The notes under the pieces are model-generated. The model had not been told where the DNA came from, ran no database searches, and saw nothing but the letters and a program-made list of their open reading frames with translations. Made by a program: the position numbers and the translations under genes. From Microbacterium sp. 11MF (GTDB lineage: Bacteria; Actinomycetota; Actinomycetes; Actinomycetales; Microbacteriaceae), in assembly GCF_000383475.1 (NCBI RefSeq), contig NZ_KB911461.1:62001-126000 (forward strand): 64,000 bases of DNA, written 5' to 3'. Below, piece by piece: positions 33,493-41,365 of this stretch (its first letter is position 1; the number at the start of each line of letters is the position of its first letter).

Positions 33493-34923
33493 ATGACGGT
33501 CAGCGAAACCGTCGCGAAAGGGACGGCGTCGCTCGTCGTCTTCGCCGCGGCGCTCGTCGTCACGATGGCGGGGTCGTGGGTGCCCTCGTTCTGGTACGAC
33601 GAGGCCGCCACACTGCAGCTCGCACGGCTGCCGCTGCCGGAGTTCTTCGGCTTCGTGATGCAGCGGGATGCCGTCCACGGGCTGTACGCGTTCATCATGC
33701 ACGGGTGGATCCAGGTCTTCGGAGAATCCGAGTTCTCGGTTCGGTTCCCCTCTGCGCTCGCCGTCGCGGTCGGGGCGACCGGTGTGTTCCATCTCGGCCG
33801 TCGGTGGTTCGGGGTGGCCCCCGGCATCGTGGCGGTGGTGGTCTTCGTCGTCCTCCCGAGGATGACGACGCAGGGCATCGAGGCGCGGTCGTATGCGATG
33901 GCTACCGCCCTGCTGGTCGTCGCCGCCGTGCTCGTCGCGTGGGCGCGTGAGCGCCGTGGCTGGGCACCGTGGGTCGCTGTGGGGGCGGCTGCTACGGCTT
34001 CGGTGTGGATGTTCGCGTATGGCCTGTTCGTGCTTCCCGCGCTCGCGCTGCTCGCGGACGACCCCACCCTTGCGTGGCGCACGCGCGTCGTTCGGGTTTC
34101 GGCCGCGCTGGTCGTTCCCGGATTGCTCGCCGCGCCCCTCGTGCTCGCGATGATTCCGCAACGAGGTCAGGTGGCGTGGCTGTCCGAGCAGGACGTCAAC
34201 CTCTACACCGTGCTGATAGAGCCGATGTTCGGCTCGGCGTTCTGGATGGCGATCGGGTTGGCGCTGTTGGTCGCAGTGGCGGTGCGAGCGGGGTGGCGGG
34301 TCACGCTGTCGAGCCCCGTGGTATCGCTCCTCGTCTGGCTGTTGCTGCCCGGCACCGTGCTCGTGACGCTATCGCTGGCGGGGATGCCGGTGTTCACTCC
34401 GCGCTACCTGACCGTCTCGGCGCCGGCACTCGCGCTCCTGGTCGGCTCGCTTCTGGGGGGCGCACGTCGCCGGAGCCTCGTCGCTGCGACCGTCCTCATC
34501 TGCGTACTCGCCGTGCCGCACGTCATCGCGTCGCGGTTGCCGACCGCGAAACCCGGGGGCATCGACCTTCGCGCCGCGGCATCCTTCATCGCGTCGCATG
34601 CCCGACCGGGCGACGCCATCCTGCTCGAGGCCGGAGGCCCGGCGGGAACCCGGCCACGCGTCGCCATCGCCGCCTACCCAGACGCCTTCGCAGGCCTCCG
34701 GGACATCGCGTTCGCATCGAGCTACGTCGGAACCGGCACCTACTCAGACTCCCTCGTCGATCCGAAGTTCACTGAGGTTCCCGGCGACGCCGACATCTGG
34801 GTCGTGACGAGAGACGGGTCGGCGTTCGCGCAGCAACTGGCCGCGAACGGATACGCTCCGGCATCCGTTCGAGACGTCGGTGGTCTGACGGTGGGCGAGT
34901 GGCGCCGGGATGACGCGCGCTGA
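33493..34923 (+). CDS. GT-C fold glycosyltransferase (PMT/ArnT-like) membrane protein
   Basis: A 476-residue protein with about ten spans. The first external loop carries WYDEAATL, the acidic DE motif expected for GT-C mannosyltransferases (GT39/GT83-like), and HGLYAFIMHGWIQVFGESEFSVRFPSA follows. The C-terminal ~130 residues are soluble. It probably transfers a sugar from a polyprenyl carrier to a surface acceptor. Start ATG at 33493. No polysaccharide genes are adjacent. Confidence 0.87.
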   Translation: MTVSETVAKGTASLVVFAAALVVTMAGSWVPSFWYDEAATLQLARLPLPEFFGFVMQRDAVHGLYAFIMHGWIQVFGESEFSVRFPSALAVAVGATGVFHLGRRWFGVAPGIVAVVVFVVLPRMTTQGIEARSYAMATALLVVAAVLVAWARERRGWAPWVAVGAAATASVWMFAYGLFVLPALALLADDPTLAWRTRVVRVSAALVVPGLLAAPLVLAMIPQRGQVAWLSEQDVNLYTVLIEPMFGSAFWMAIGLALLVAVAVRAGWRVTLSSPVVSLLVWLLLPGTVLVTLSLAGMPVFTPRYLTVSAPALALLVGSLLGGARRRSLVAATVLICVLAVPHVIASRLPTAKPGGIDLRAAASFIASHARPGDAILLEAGGPAGTRPRVAIAAYPDAFAGLRDIAFASSYVGTGTYSDSLVDPKFTEVPGDADIWVVTRDGSAFAQQLAANGYAPASVRDVGGLTVGEWRRDDAR

Positions 34924-34931
34924 GCGGAAGG

Positions 34932-35585
34932 TCAGAACGGCAGGTCGCGTGACCCCGGCGGGGCGATGAGGATGCCGGTGATCTTGCCGGAACCGTTGTA
35001 GGCGACGCGTCCAATCCACTCGCCGGCCTCATGCTGGAGGGTCACCTGCACGATCGCTCCCGTGCTCAGATGCCGGTTGGCGAGCTTGGCCAGTGGTGTG
35101 CTGCCGTCGGCCGTCCGCACCGTCGCCTCGACACACGCGTCGAGGCGACCGGATTCGCCCCGGACCTCATCCCACACGCCCATCAGCTTGCGTTTGGTCA
35201 GCGCGCGGCCGCAGGTATACGTCATGTGCGCCCGCACCGCCTCGTAGTCGCCGGCGTCCAGGTGCGCGAACACCTCGCTGGTCCGATCCGTCAGGTCTAT
35301 CCCCGGTGCTGCCATCGTTTCCCCCTCGCCCTTGGCGCCGAATCGCTTGAAGGCCGCCTGTCGGCTGACCCCGAGCGCATCACCGATCTCCTGCCACGAG
35401 ACGTCGTGAGAACGCGCAGTGGAAACCACCTCCTGCAAGCGCTCGCGCGAACGTCGCACCAACTCGTCGGCGTGACGGATGCCCCGAACCTCACCACCCG
35501 AATCGGGAGGGGCGCCTGCTCCGGCGGCCTCCACGAGTGAGGCGAGCTCGGCAAGCGACATGTCGCTCGTGGATGATCCGGCCAT
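34932..35585 (-). CDS. HTH protein with DUF3887-like domain
   Basis: A 217-residue protein. The N-terminal half is a Clp-N/sigma-like helical segment ending in a helix-turn-helix (VSWQEIGDALGVSRQAAFKRFG). The C-terminal half (about 110-215) matches DUF3887: VFAHLDAGDYEAVRAHM, then a beta-rich end VTLQHEAGEWIGRVAYN. It is a likely transcriptional regulator with an NTF2-like ligand or partner domain. ATG at 35585; convergent with the glycosyltransferase. Confidence 0.78.
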   Translation of the reverse strand: MAGSSTSDMSLAELASLVEAAGAGAPPDSGGEVRGIRHADELVRRSRERLQEVVSTARSHDVSWQEIGDALGVSRQAAFKRFGAKGEGETMAAPGIDLTDRTSEVFAHLDAGDYEAVRAHMTYTCGRALTKRKLMGVWDEVRGESGRLDACVEATVRTADGSTPLAKLANRHLSTGAIVQVTLQHEAGEWIGRVAYNGSGKITGILIAPPGSRDLPF

Positions 35586-35705
35586 GGGGCGAGCGTACGA
35601 GCGAAGATCGTGAGTGTCAACCAAAGGGTGACATCACGCAATGCGACGGCGTGACACACTCACGCTGGCGGGCTGGTTGGCTCGATTCGATTGAGAGGAT
35701 CATCG

Positions 35706-36011
35706 ATGGCGGATGACGCCGGTTCCGATGACGAGCGCTGGCTCACCATCAACGGGCGGCGGTGGCGGCGCACCGATCCGTCCTTGCCCGCAGACCTCGT
35801 GGCGGCGCTGACCTCCCACCTCGGGCGCGGTCGATCAGGTGTGCGCCGCGCGAAGGAAGATCCCGACGCCACGTCAGCGGCACGCCGACGGGTCGATCTC
35901 GCGAAGCACGGGCTCGGTGAGCGGGGCCCATATTGGTGGGACGAGCCGGAGGACGAGCGTCTCCGCAGAGCGAAGCAGGCGCTCGCCGAGTTGGAGGAAC
36001 TCGAGGACTGA
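35706..36011 (+). CDS. Small basic/acidic conserved hypothetical protein
   Basis: A 101-residue protein beginning MADDAG, with ERWLTINGRRWRRTDPSLPADL and GLGERGPYWWDEPEDERLRRAKQAL. Short proteins of this pattern are widespread and are sometimes called biopolymer transporter Tol without basis. The function is unknown. Its N-terminal block suggests a DNA-contacting basic patch, but this is a guess. It is transcribed divergently from the HTH/DUF3887 gene, 120 bp away. Confidence 0.75.
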   Translation: MADDAGSDDERWLTINGRRWRRTDPSLPADLVAALTSHLGRGRSGVRRAKEDPDATSAARRRVDLAKHGLGERGPYWWDEPEDERLRRAKQALAELEELED

Positions 36012-36410
36012 GAAGCTCAACGTCTTTCAGCGTGCTTCATCGACCTCCACGGCATGCATCAGGTCGCTGCTCGCGGAACGCGTCCTCGCGGCGCGAGCAG
36101 GGTGGGTTGTGGCCCGGAGTCGTGGGTCAGGAAGCCATTCGCCACCGCCGATGGGCTTAGTTACTCGTCTGTCCGGCGAAGGCTGCGTCTCGGGAATATC
36201 GACTTTAGGTCGACACGGGGAACGTTATGGTCGGAGCAACCTTGGGCAGCGGGTTCCCTGAATGCGCCGTTGTCGGGTTCGTCCGTGGTGCGGTGTCCCT
36301 AACATTCTGAGAAGCCCCGACCTTGAGTCCTTGTACTCACGTTCCGAGCTGTTGTTGATCGGGGTAGGGGGACTCATCCGTTCCTTTCCCGCCTCAATAG
36401 GCTGGTACTC
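36012..36410. other. 399-bp gene-free interval
   Basis: No gene is supported. The interval is clearly less GC-rich than average, with several TTGA/TAAC words and short dyads such as TCGAC-TTTA-GGTCGA around 36200. A TAGGCT close to the following ATG may be a -10 for a leaderless GNAT transcript. Confidence 0.4.
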
Positions 36411-36965
36411 ATGTCTCCCGTCGAGTCCGCTCTTGCCGCTCAGCCCGTGCTCACCACCGAGCGCCTGACGCTCGTGCAACTGGGCCCGGACTATGTAGAA
36501 ACCACGCTGGCGGGCCTCGAGGATCCCGATGCCCTACGTCTCACGGGCACCCGCGGCGAGTTCTCGCGCGAACGCGTCAACGCGCATCTCCAGCGTCTTC
36601 CTGGCGCACCCGACCGGGCGGACTTCGCCATCCTCGACCGGGACGGCATGCACATCGGTGAGGTGGTGCTGAACGAGCTCGACCTCGACAACCTCGCAAT
36701 GAGCTACCGGATCGCGCTGACCGACTCCACCGTCCGCGGCCTCGGGTACGGCACCGAGGCCGGGCGTGCGGTCGTCGAATGGGGATTCTCGATCGGCCTG
36801 CACCGCATTTACCTCGAGGTATACGCCTTCAACCCGTCGGCGCAGCGCTCGTACGAGAAGATCGGTTTCCGTCACGAAGGCCGCGCCCGCGAGGCCCTTC
36901 TCTGGGACGACGAGTGGACCGATGCCGTTCTCATGTCGATACTGGCGACCGATCCGCTTCCCTGA
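36411..36965 (+). CDS. GNAT acetyltransferase (RimJ/RimL-like)
   Basis: A 184-residue GNAT. The opening LTTERLTLVQL is typical of RimJ/RimL-type enzymes. The acetyl-CoA binding segment is RGLGYGTEAGRAVVEW, and VYAFNPSAQRSYEKIGFRHEGRAREAL completes the fold. It acetylates an amino group, perhaps a protein N-terminus or an antibiotic; the substrate is not known. The AT-rich interval upstream carries the promoter. Confidence 0.87.
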   Translation: MSPVESALAAQPVLTTERLTLVQLGPDYVETTLAGLEDPDALRLTGTRGEFSRERVNAHLQRLPGAPDRADFAILDRDGMHIGEVVLNELDLDNLAMSYRIALTDSTVRGLGYGTEAGRAVVEWGFSIGLHRIYLEVYAFNPSAQRSYEKIGFRHEGRAREALLWDDEWTDAVLMSILATDPLP

Positions 36966-36988
36966 CCCCCGCTGAGTATGGTCGTCGC

Positions 36989-37573
36989 ATGCGCCCTCCG
37001 TTCATGAATACCCCGGAGCAGCTCGAATCTCTCGATGGGCAGCAGTACCTGGTGCTTCGCCCGACTTCAGAGGTGGCGGATCGCTATGCGATGGAGCAGA
37101 ACGACGCGTTGGCTCTGGGGGGACTTCCACACCCGCACACCGGGCACGTGACGCTACGAGGCTTCTACGAGCCAACACGTCGGGGCGAGCTCACGGCGCT
37201 GGTCCGCAGTTGGGCTTCCCAGCAACAGCCGATCGAGATCGTCGGCGACGCCGTCGACTCATTCCCTGAGCCGTGGCAGATCCTCATTCTGCGACTTGCT
37301 CGTACTCGCTCTCTCATCGCCGCCTACGCAACGTTGACCGACTTGTTGGATCTGACCGATTTCCACCGCCTCGGTGAGCTGCCCCTCGATGACTGGACCT
37401 TTCACATGTCCGTCGTCTACGGCAAGACACTGTCGAGTGAGGGTTGGAAGGCGATCGAATCCGCACGAGTTCAGGAGTTCGAGCATCCGGTTCGCGAGAC
37501 CGTCAACGAGATAGAGCTCGTCTCGTATGCAAACGGCGAGGAGCACAGCGAGGTCATCCAACTCGGCATTTGA
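36989..37573 (+). CDS. 2H phosphoesterase (2'-5' RNA ligase-like)
   Basis: A 194-residue protein with the two His-x-Thr/Ser motifs of the 2H superfamily: HVTLRGF at about residue 53 and HMSVVYG at about 139. Spacing and flanking strands fit the LigT/2',5'-phosphodiesterase fold. Bacterial members act on 2'-5' or cyclic phosphates in RNA. It is 23 bp downstream of the GNAT gene and may be co-transcribed. Confidence 0.82.
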   Translation: MRPPFMNTPEQLESLDGQQYLVLRPTSEVADRYAMEQNDALALGGLPHPHTGHVTLRGFYEPTRRGELTALVRSWASQQQPIEIVGDAVDSFPEPWQILILRLARTRSLIAAYATLTDLLDLTDFHRLGELPLDDWTFHMSVVYGKTLSSEGWKAIESARVQEFEHPVRETVNEIELVSYANGEEHSEVIQLGI

Positions 37574-37620
37574 GGTGCGGCTCGCCCGCGCACCTATCGC
37601 TTGCGAGCGCCACGACCCGA

Positions 37621-37646
37621 CCGCCGGAAACGATCTTTACCGGCGG
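37621..37646. repeat. Palindromic extragenic element, copy 1
   Basis: CCGCCGG and CCGGCGG arms flank AAACGATCTTTA. It is an imperfect version of the AAACGATCGTTT-centred palindrome also found at 37982, 39264 and 41161. It lies just after the 2H phosphoesterase gene. Confidence 0.6.
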
Positions 37647-37693
37647 AGGAGCGACCGAGCAGCTACGGGGCACCCAGAACAGTCGCGCGAAAC

Positions 37694-37936
37694 CTACTGT
37701 CGGCGGGCGTCAGAAGGGCCGTTGTTGTCTCGATCTTGCCGTTCGCGTCTCCGCAGTTCGGCAAGCAGAATGATCATCGCGGCGCAGGTGCACACAGCCC
37801 CGAGGACTGACCACCAGTTGGGTGGCTCATCGAAGATGAGCGGAAGCGCGACGGCTGTGAAGATCGCCACCAGCGCCGAAATCGTCAGCACCACGATGAC
37901 CATAGTGCGCTGTTTGCGGGGCGTCATGAAAGCCAT
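37694..37936 (-). CDS. Small two-span membrane protein
   Basis: An 80-residue protein, start ATG at 37936 (or 37927), with two spans (MVIVVLTISALVAIFTAVALPL and WWSVLGAVCTCAAMIILLAEL) and a charged C-terminal tail (RRRERQDRDNN). No family is recognised. Palindromic elements flank it on both sides within 80 bp. Confidence 0.6.
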   Translation of the reverse strand: MAFMTPRKQRTMVIVVLTISALVAIFTAVALPLIFDEPPNWWSVLGAVCTCAAMIILLAELRRRERQDRDNNGPSDARRQ

Positions 37937-37981
37937 GCTTGCATCACTCACAACACCCGCGTCGGTGGGTAGTTCGGCCTG

Positions 37982-38001
37982 CCGAAAACGATCGTTTTCG
38001 G
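37982..38001. repeat. Palindromic extragenic element, copy 2 (perfect 20 bp)
   Basis: CCGAAAACGATCGTTTTCGG is a perfect 20-bp palindrome 45 bp upstream of the small membrane protein gene. It shares the AAACGATCGTTT core with three other copies within 4 kb. Confidence 0.8.
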
Positions 38002-38114
38002 TGTGTGCCTCCGAGATGCCGAGTATGGTTCGCCACAAACGGCAACCGCTACCTAGTTTTGGCAGACGTTTCTGGTGCACCTGCGATTAGCGGCAGGGGC
38101 GTCCAGAGCTGTTC

Positions 38115-38906
38115 CTAGTGGTGTTCGTACTCGCCGAGGCTCACTCGACGATCAGCCCACATGCGTTGCTCTGAGCGGATTCGAGAAATCAGGTTGGGAT
38201 CTATGTCAGCTATGGCCATCCCCTCGGCGGTGGGAACGTGAGCGATACGTTGTCCAAGCGGGTTGAACACGGCGGATCCGCCGATGAACTGATGAGTGCC
38301 TCCGATGAGGCCGCTGAAAACGACGTACATGCCGTTGTCGAGTGCTCGCGCGGCGTAGTGCAAGTCGCGTCGGTGCTCGCCGCCGGGGAAGTACGCGCCG
38401 CTGTTGATGTAGACAACCGCACCGTTGAAGGCGGCCGCGGCCGCGTGCTCCGGGAAATTTGCGTCGTAACAGACCGACAACCCCAGTCTCAGGTCACCCG
38501 CGGATAGCGAGCACCCGTGATCGCCCGCAGTGAACCAGCGGCGTTCGCTGTCGTAGAGATGCTGCTTGTCGTACGCCAAGACCGGGGCTCGACCGGGTGC
38601 GAGAACGATGTCCGTCAAGGTCGATCGCCCGCCGCGGTCGAGGGCGGTGTTCAAGATGACCAGCAGTCCCGTTACGTCGACGGCTTCCTGGACGCGATCG
38701 AGCCAGTCGAGCTCTGCTGATGCAGGCAACGATCCGGTGAAAGCTGCGTCGTCGTAGCCCGTGACGAAAGCCTCCGGGAACACGATGACGTCGACCTTCT
38801 CCGAGGAGGCCCGCTGGATGAAATCGACGGCCTTCGCGATGTTGCGGTTGACCTCACCCGGCGAGGCCTCGGCCTGAACGGCCGCTATGCGAAGAGTCAC
38901 CTTCAC
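38115..38906 (-). CDS. Carbon-nitrogen hydrolase (nitrilase superfamily)
   Basis: A 263-residue protein with the Glu-Lys-Cys triad of the nitrilase superfamily: FPEAFVTG, YDKQHLYD and LSVCYDANFPEH. The size and the motif context fit the amidase/omega-amidase-like branches rather than true nitrilases. It hydrolyses a C-N bond of an unknown small amide. The GTG at 38906 begins the first strand (VTLRIAAVQAEAS). It lies alone within the accessory segment. Confidence 0.9.
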   Translation of the reverse strand: MKVTLRIAAVQAEASPGEVNRNIAKAVDFIQRASSEKVDVIVFPEAFVTGYDDAAFTGSLPASAELDWLDRVQEAVDVTGLLVILNTALDRGGRSTLTDIVLAPGRAPVLAYDKQHLYDSERRWFTAGDHGCSLSAGDLRLGLSVCYDANFPEHAAAAAFNGAVVYINSGAYFPGGEHRRDLHYAARALDNGMYVVFSGLIGGTHQFIGGSAVFNPLGQRIAHVPTAEGMAIADIDPNLISRIRSEQRMWADRRVSLGEYEHH

Positions 38907-38998
38907 ACTGTCGCACCTGGCGGGGTTGTAGCTCTCCGCAACCGGCCGAAACTGATGGTTCCTGACCGGGGGCATCTCGTCGACTGGGCCAGCCGGCA

Positions 38999-39511
38999 TT
39001 AGACATCGGGCCCGCGGGATCCCCGTCCTCTCAGACTCTCGCGGCCCGATGAGACGGCTCCCAGCCCCAGACCGATGAGCGCGCCCACCAACCCGGATAC
39101 GGTCCCAAAGGTGCCACTCCAACCCATCAGAACGTTTCGCGGGTCGACGAACTGCCGATTGTCCGCGAAGCTGGCCATTGCGTCAGGAAACCAGGCGATG
39201 AGCACATACAAGACGCCGAGGAGCACACCGGCCGCGAAGCCGGCAGCGACCCAGGGCAGCAGACGGAAACGATCGTTTCCGGCGGCCCCGAACGAGAGGC
39301 AGCAATGTGCCCACCGGAAACGTGTATCAGAACCTGGTTTCGGCGGACCTTTTCGGGAGAGTTGGCGACACGCGCTGGGGTGAGTGTCAAAGCTGCGCGG
39401 TACTACGAGCAGCCGGGGTTCACGAAGCTGTCTATGCATGCGCTGGACACGTTCTGTGGGCGTGCCCAGCACACGCATACGAAGATCAGCAGGGCTGGCT
39501 GACCGGCGCAA
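38999..39511 (-). CDS. Two-span membrane protein, N-terminus doubtful
   Basis: The last ~85 residues are protein-like, with spans WVAAGFAAGVLLGVLYVLIAWF and TFGTVSGLVGALIGLGLGAV. The first ~80 residues of the open frame are Arg/Pro-rich and run antisense through a broken MerR gene and a palindromic element. No ATG or GTG lies in frame close to the first span, so the native start may have been lost. This may therefore be a degraded gene. Confidence 0.35.
   Translation of the reverse strand: MRRSASPADLRMRVLGTPTERVQRMHRQLREPRLLVVPRSFDTHPSACRQLSRKGPPKPGSDTRFRWAHCCLSFGAAGNDRFRLLPWVAAGFAAGVLLGVLYVLIAWFPDAMASFADNRQFVDPRNVLMGWSGTFGTVSGLVGALIGLGLGAVSSGRESLRGRGSRGPDV
39264..39281. repeat. Palindromic extragenic element, copy 3
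   Basis: CGGAAACGATCGTTTCCG is a perfect 18-bp palindrome. It falls inside the 5-prime part of the doubtful membrane protein frame. A looser related dyad (CCGGAAAC ... GGTTTCGG) follows at about 39313-39343. Confidence 0.75.
39356..39430 (+). pseudogene. Truncated MerR-family regulator
   Basis: The + strand encodes GELATRAGVSVKAARYYEQPGF, the helix-turn-helix and first wing of a MerR regulator. Reading continues only about 25 residues without family character before a stop. No start codon lies at the right distance; palindromic sequence abuts its 5-prime side. It is a remnant of about 25 codons, evidence of deletion or recombination here. Confidence 0.7.
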
Positions 39512-40721
39512 TCCTCCCGTAGTCTGCGGAGACCCAGCACTTTTCAGGACTGGCCTTCCAGGCCCGGGTTTCGTTCAGGGTGCTGCGGGAAGTTGCATAT
39601 TTCCAGGCGGGGTCGACACCTTGAAGTCCCATGCAGTCGGTGAACGCGAACGTTCCGTTGAAGGTACAGAGCGAACTGTCGACGAGCTGAAGGTTGCCAC
39701 TGACAAGGCTCGAGGTCTTAGTCCCTACCTTCGCGTCGATGAAGGTTTCGAGGCTGGCATTCGGCCCAGCGGGGAAGTTTGGCAGATCGTAGGGAGACGC
39801 CAGCCCAACAGCCATCGAATTCAATCCACACGGGTCGAACAGATCGTTCAGATCAGCGTAGGGATAGGCCTTGCTGACGCCGCCGTAGTACGACGAAATC
39901 GACCAGCTGTTCAGGTTGTAGTTCTTTGCGATGAACTGATCCCGGAAGTTAGGCCCGCAGATCTGACCAGGAACCACGCTTCCTCGAGTGCCTGAGGCTC
40001 CGTTTTGGATGTTTATCTCGAACTCGATGCCGATTGGCCCTGTCAAGGTTTTCGGTCCGTAAGGGGCGTACCAGTCCAGGCTGTTGTAGAAGTACTGTGA
40101 TTTGCCGCTCCGTATCGTTCCTGCATAGACGACCTGTGGTTGCCATCTGACCGTCGTGGCGGCGGCCGCCGCGGTAGCTGACGAGGCGGATACCTTCTGC
40201 GAGTCGGCGGACACTGTCTCAGGTCCCCCCCTGTTATTCTCACGCAGCTCTGCTGCATCCTCGGACGTCATCCGGGGCGCGACAAATGGAGTTCCCGGAA
40301 CGTCGATCTCAGCAAGGGGCTCATATGTGGGCGAGCTCCCACGCGCGCTTCCAGCTAGTTCCGGATCGCGATAGTCGACAGCGACGAGGAGCGAAGAAGC
40401 CTCGGGCTGGGTGCCGTACATGTCAGCGAACTGCGCGAGAAACTCCGCTGGGCTCTTATCGCCGCCTAGAAAGTACTCCCCGACGACCTGATCGTTCTCG
40501 AAGCGGACGCCGACCACGTCACCGGGGTAGGACTCGCTGATGTTCAGAGCGTCATCGAGCTCGATGTGATGACTGAAAGCCGCTTGAAGGACGGATATTT
40601 TGCCAAGCTCCTCCTCCGTCTCGGCAGGCGTTGCCACTACGGCAGAAGACGCACTAGCCGGGCCGACGATGAGTATCGCCGCGGCCAACATTGCCCCTGC
40701 AGTTGTGCTTGTTTTCCTCAC
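39486..40721 (-). CDS. Secreted hypothetical protein
   Basis: A 411-residue protein with a Sec signal peptide (RKTSTTAGAMLAAAILIVGPASA, cleavage after ASA). An acidic domain of about 100 residues follows (SYPGDVVGVRFENDQVVGEYF), then an Ala/Thr linker, then an aromatic, Asn-rich domain with four or more cysteines that may form disulphides (ICGPNF, DPCGLNS, SSLCTFNG, FTDCMG). The family is not recognised. GC content is lower than in neighbours. The GTG start lies just after the stop of the preceding membrane protein, with a GGGGGG run as ribosome-binding site. Confidence 0.75.
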   Translation of the reverse strand: MRKTSTTAGAMLAAAILIVGPASASSAVVATPAETEEELGKISVLQAAFSHHIELDDALNISESYPGDVVGVRFENDQVVGEYFLGGDKSPAEFLAQFADMYGTQPEASSLLVAVDYRDPELAGSARGSSPTYEPLAEIDVPGTPFVAPRMTSEDAAELRENNRGGPETVSADSQKVSASSATAAAAATTVRWQPQVVYAGTIRSGKSQYFYNSLDWYAPYGPKTLTGPIGIEFEINIQNGASGTRGSVVPGQICGPNFRDQFIAKNYNLNSWSISSYYGGVSKAYPYADLNDLFDPCGLNSMAVGLASPYDLPNFPAGPNASLETFIDAKVGTKTSSLVSGNLQLVDSSLCTFNGTFAFTDCMGLQGVDPAWKYATSRSTLNETRAWKASPEKCWVSADYGRIAPVSQPC

Positions 40722-40723
40722 AC

Positions 40724-41101
40724 TTACCCCCCGATTTTGCGTTTTGAGCGCACGGAAGCGTAGATCCCCCCAACAGCAAGAGCCATTCCCCCGTACACGA
40801 TCAACGTACGAGACCACCCATCGTCTGTCCACACGCGACCGTCCTCCACCGGCCACGAGCAGCGGAGCATCAGAGGAAAGACTGTTGTCTCGCCGCGCAC
40901 CTCAGCTTCAGTGGCCTCCGTGAGCGGCAAGGCGGCAGGCGGGGCGAGCTCCTTTGTCTGCAGCACACAGCGGCGGTCTGGATCCTCTTTCCAAAAGAGA
41001 AACGGCGCGGCAACGGCCCCGACCAGAAGCAGCAGAACAATCGAGACAGTGAGCAGCGTCACCCGCAGCAACTTACGGTTACCAGTCGACGTCGGCGCCA
41101 T
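40724..41101 (-). CDS. Membrane protein paired with the secreted protein
   Basis: A 125-residue protein with two spans (VTLLTVSIVLLLLVGAVAAPFLF and TLIVYGGMALAVGGIYASV) flanking an extracytoplasmic loop with two cysteines (RRCVLQT, LRCSWP). The family is not recognised. Its TAA lies two bases before the secreted-protein start, so both are made together. Confidence 0.7.
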   Translation of the reverse strand: MAPTSTGNRKLLRVTLLTVSIVLLLLVGAVAAPFLFWKEDPDRRCVLQTKELAPPAALPLTEATEAEVRGETTVFPLMLRCSWPVEDGRVWTDDGWSRTLIVYGGMALAVGGIYASVRSKRKIGG

Positions 41102-41160
41102 GTCGTCACTCTAGGTGGCTCGCCTTATGCCTCGCATTCTTGAGCTCCGACGACGGAGAC

Positions 41161-41182
41161 GCCAGAAACGATCGTTTTCGGC
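41161..41182. repeat. Palindromic extragenic element, copy 4
   Basis: GCC and GGC arms flank the core AAACGATCGTTT at 41166-41177, with two mismatches between core and arm on each side. It lies between the membrane protein gene and the alpha/beta hydrolase gene. Confidence 0.65.
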
Positions 41183-41240
41183 GCGCGGCCGGTCAGGGCC
41201 TTGCGGGCGTCCGACACGCCGTGGATCGACCCGCCGAAAA

Positions 41241-41294
41241 CCCCCACCGAAATCTGCGCTCGCCGAAACTCCCCGCGAACGTTTTCGGTGGGGG
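41241..41294. repeat. 12-bp inverted repeat upstream of the hydrolase gene
   Basis: CCCCCACCGAAA at 41241-41252 is perfectly complementary to TTTCGGTGGGGG at 41283-41294, with a 30-nt spacer. The words GCCGAAA recur nearby. It may fold in the 5-prime region of the following gene or end the palindrome-rich segment. Confidence 0.6.
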
Positions 41295-41365
41295 CCTGCG
41301 GCCCCACCTCGACACCGCCCCACGGCCGCGCCCGGGGCTACGCTCGAACGGTCGGAGGGAGCCCA

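Noticed and set aside
33223..34161. Long minus-strand frame crossing the 5-prime part of the glycosyltransferase and the gap before it
   Set aside because: Composition is His/Arg/Asp-rich as in shadow frames, and the glycosyltransferase on the plus strand has clear spans and motifs. The tail in the gap did not match a transposase.
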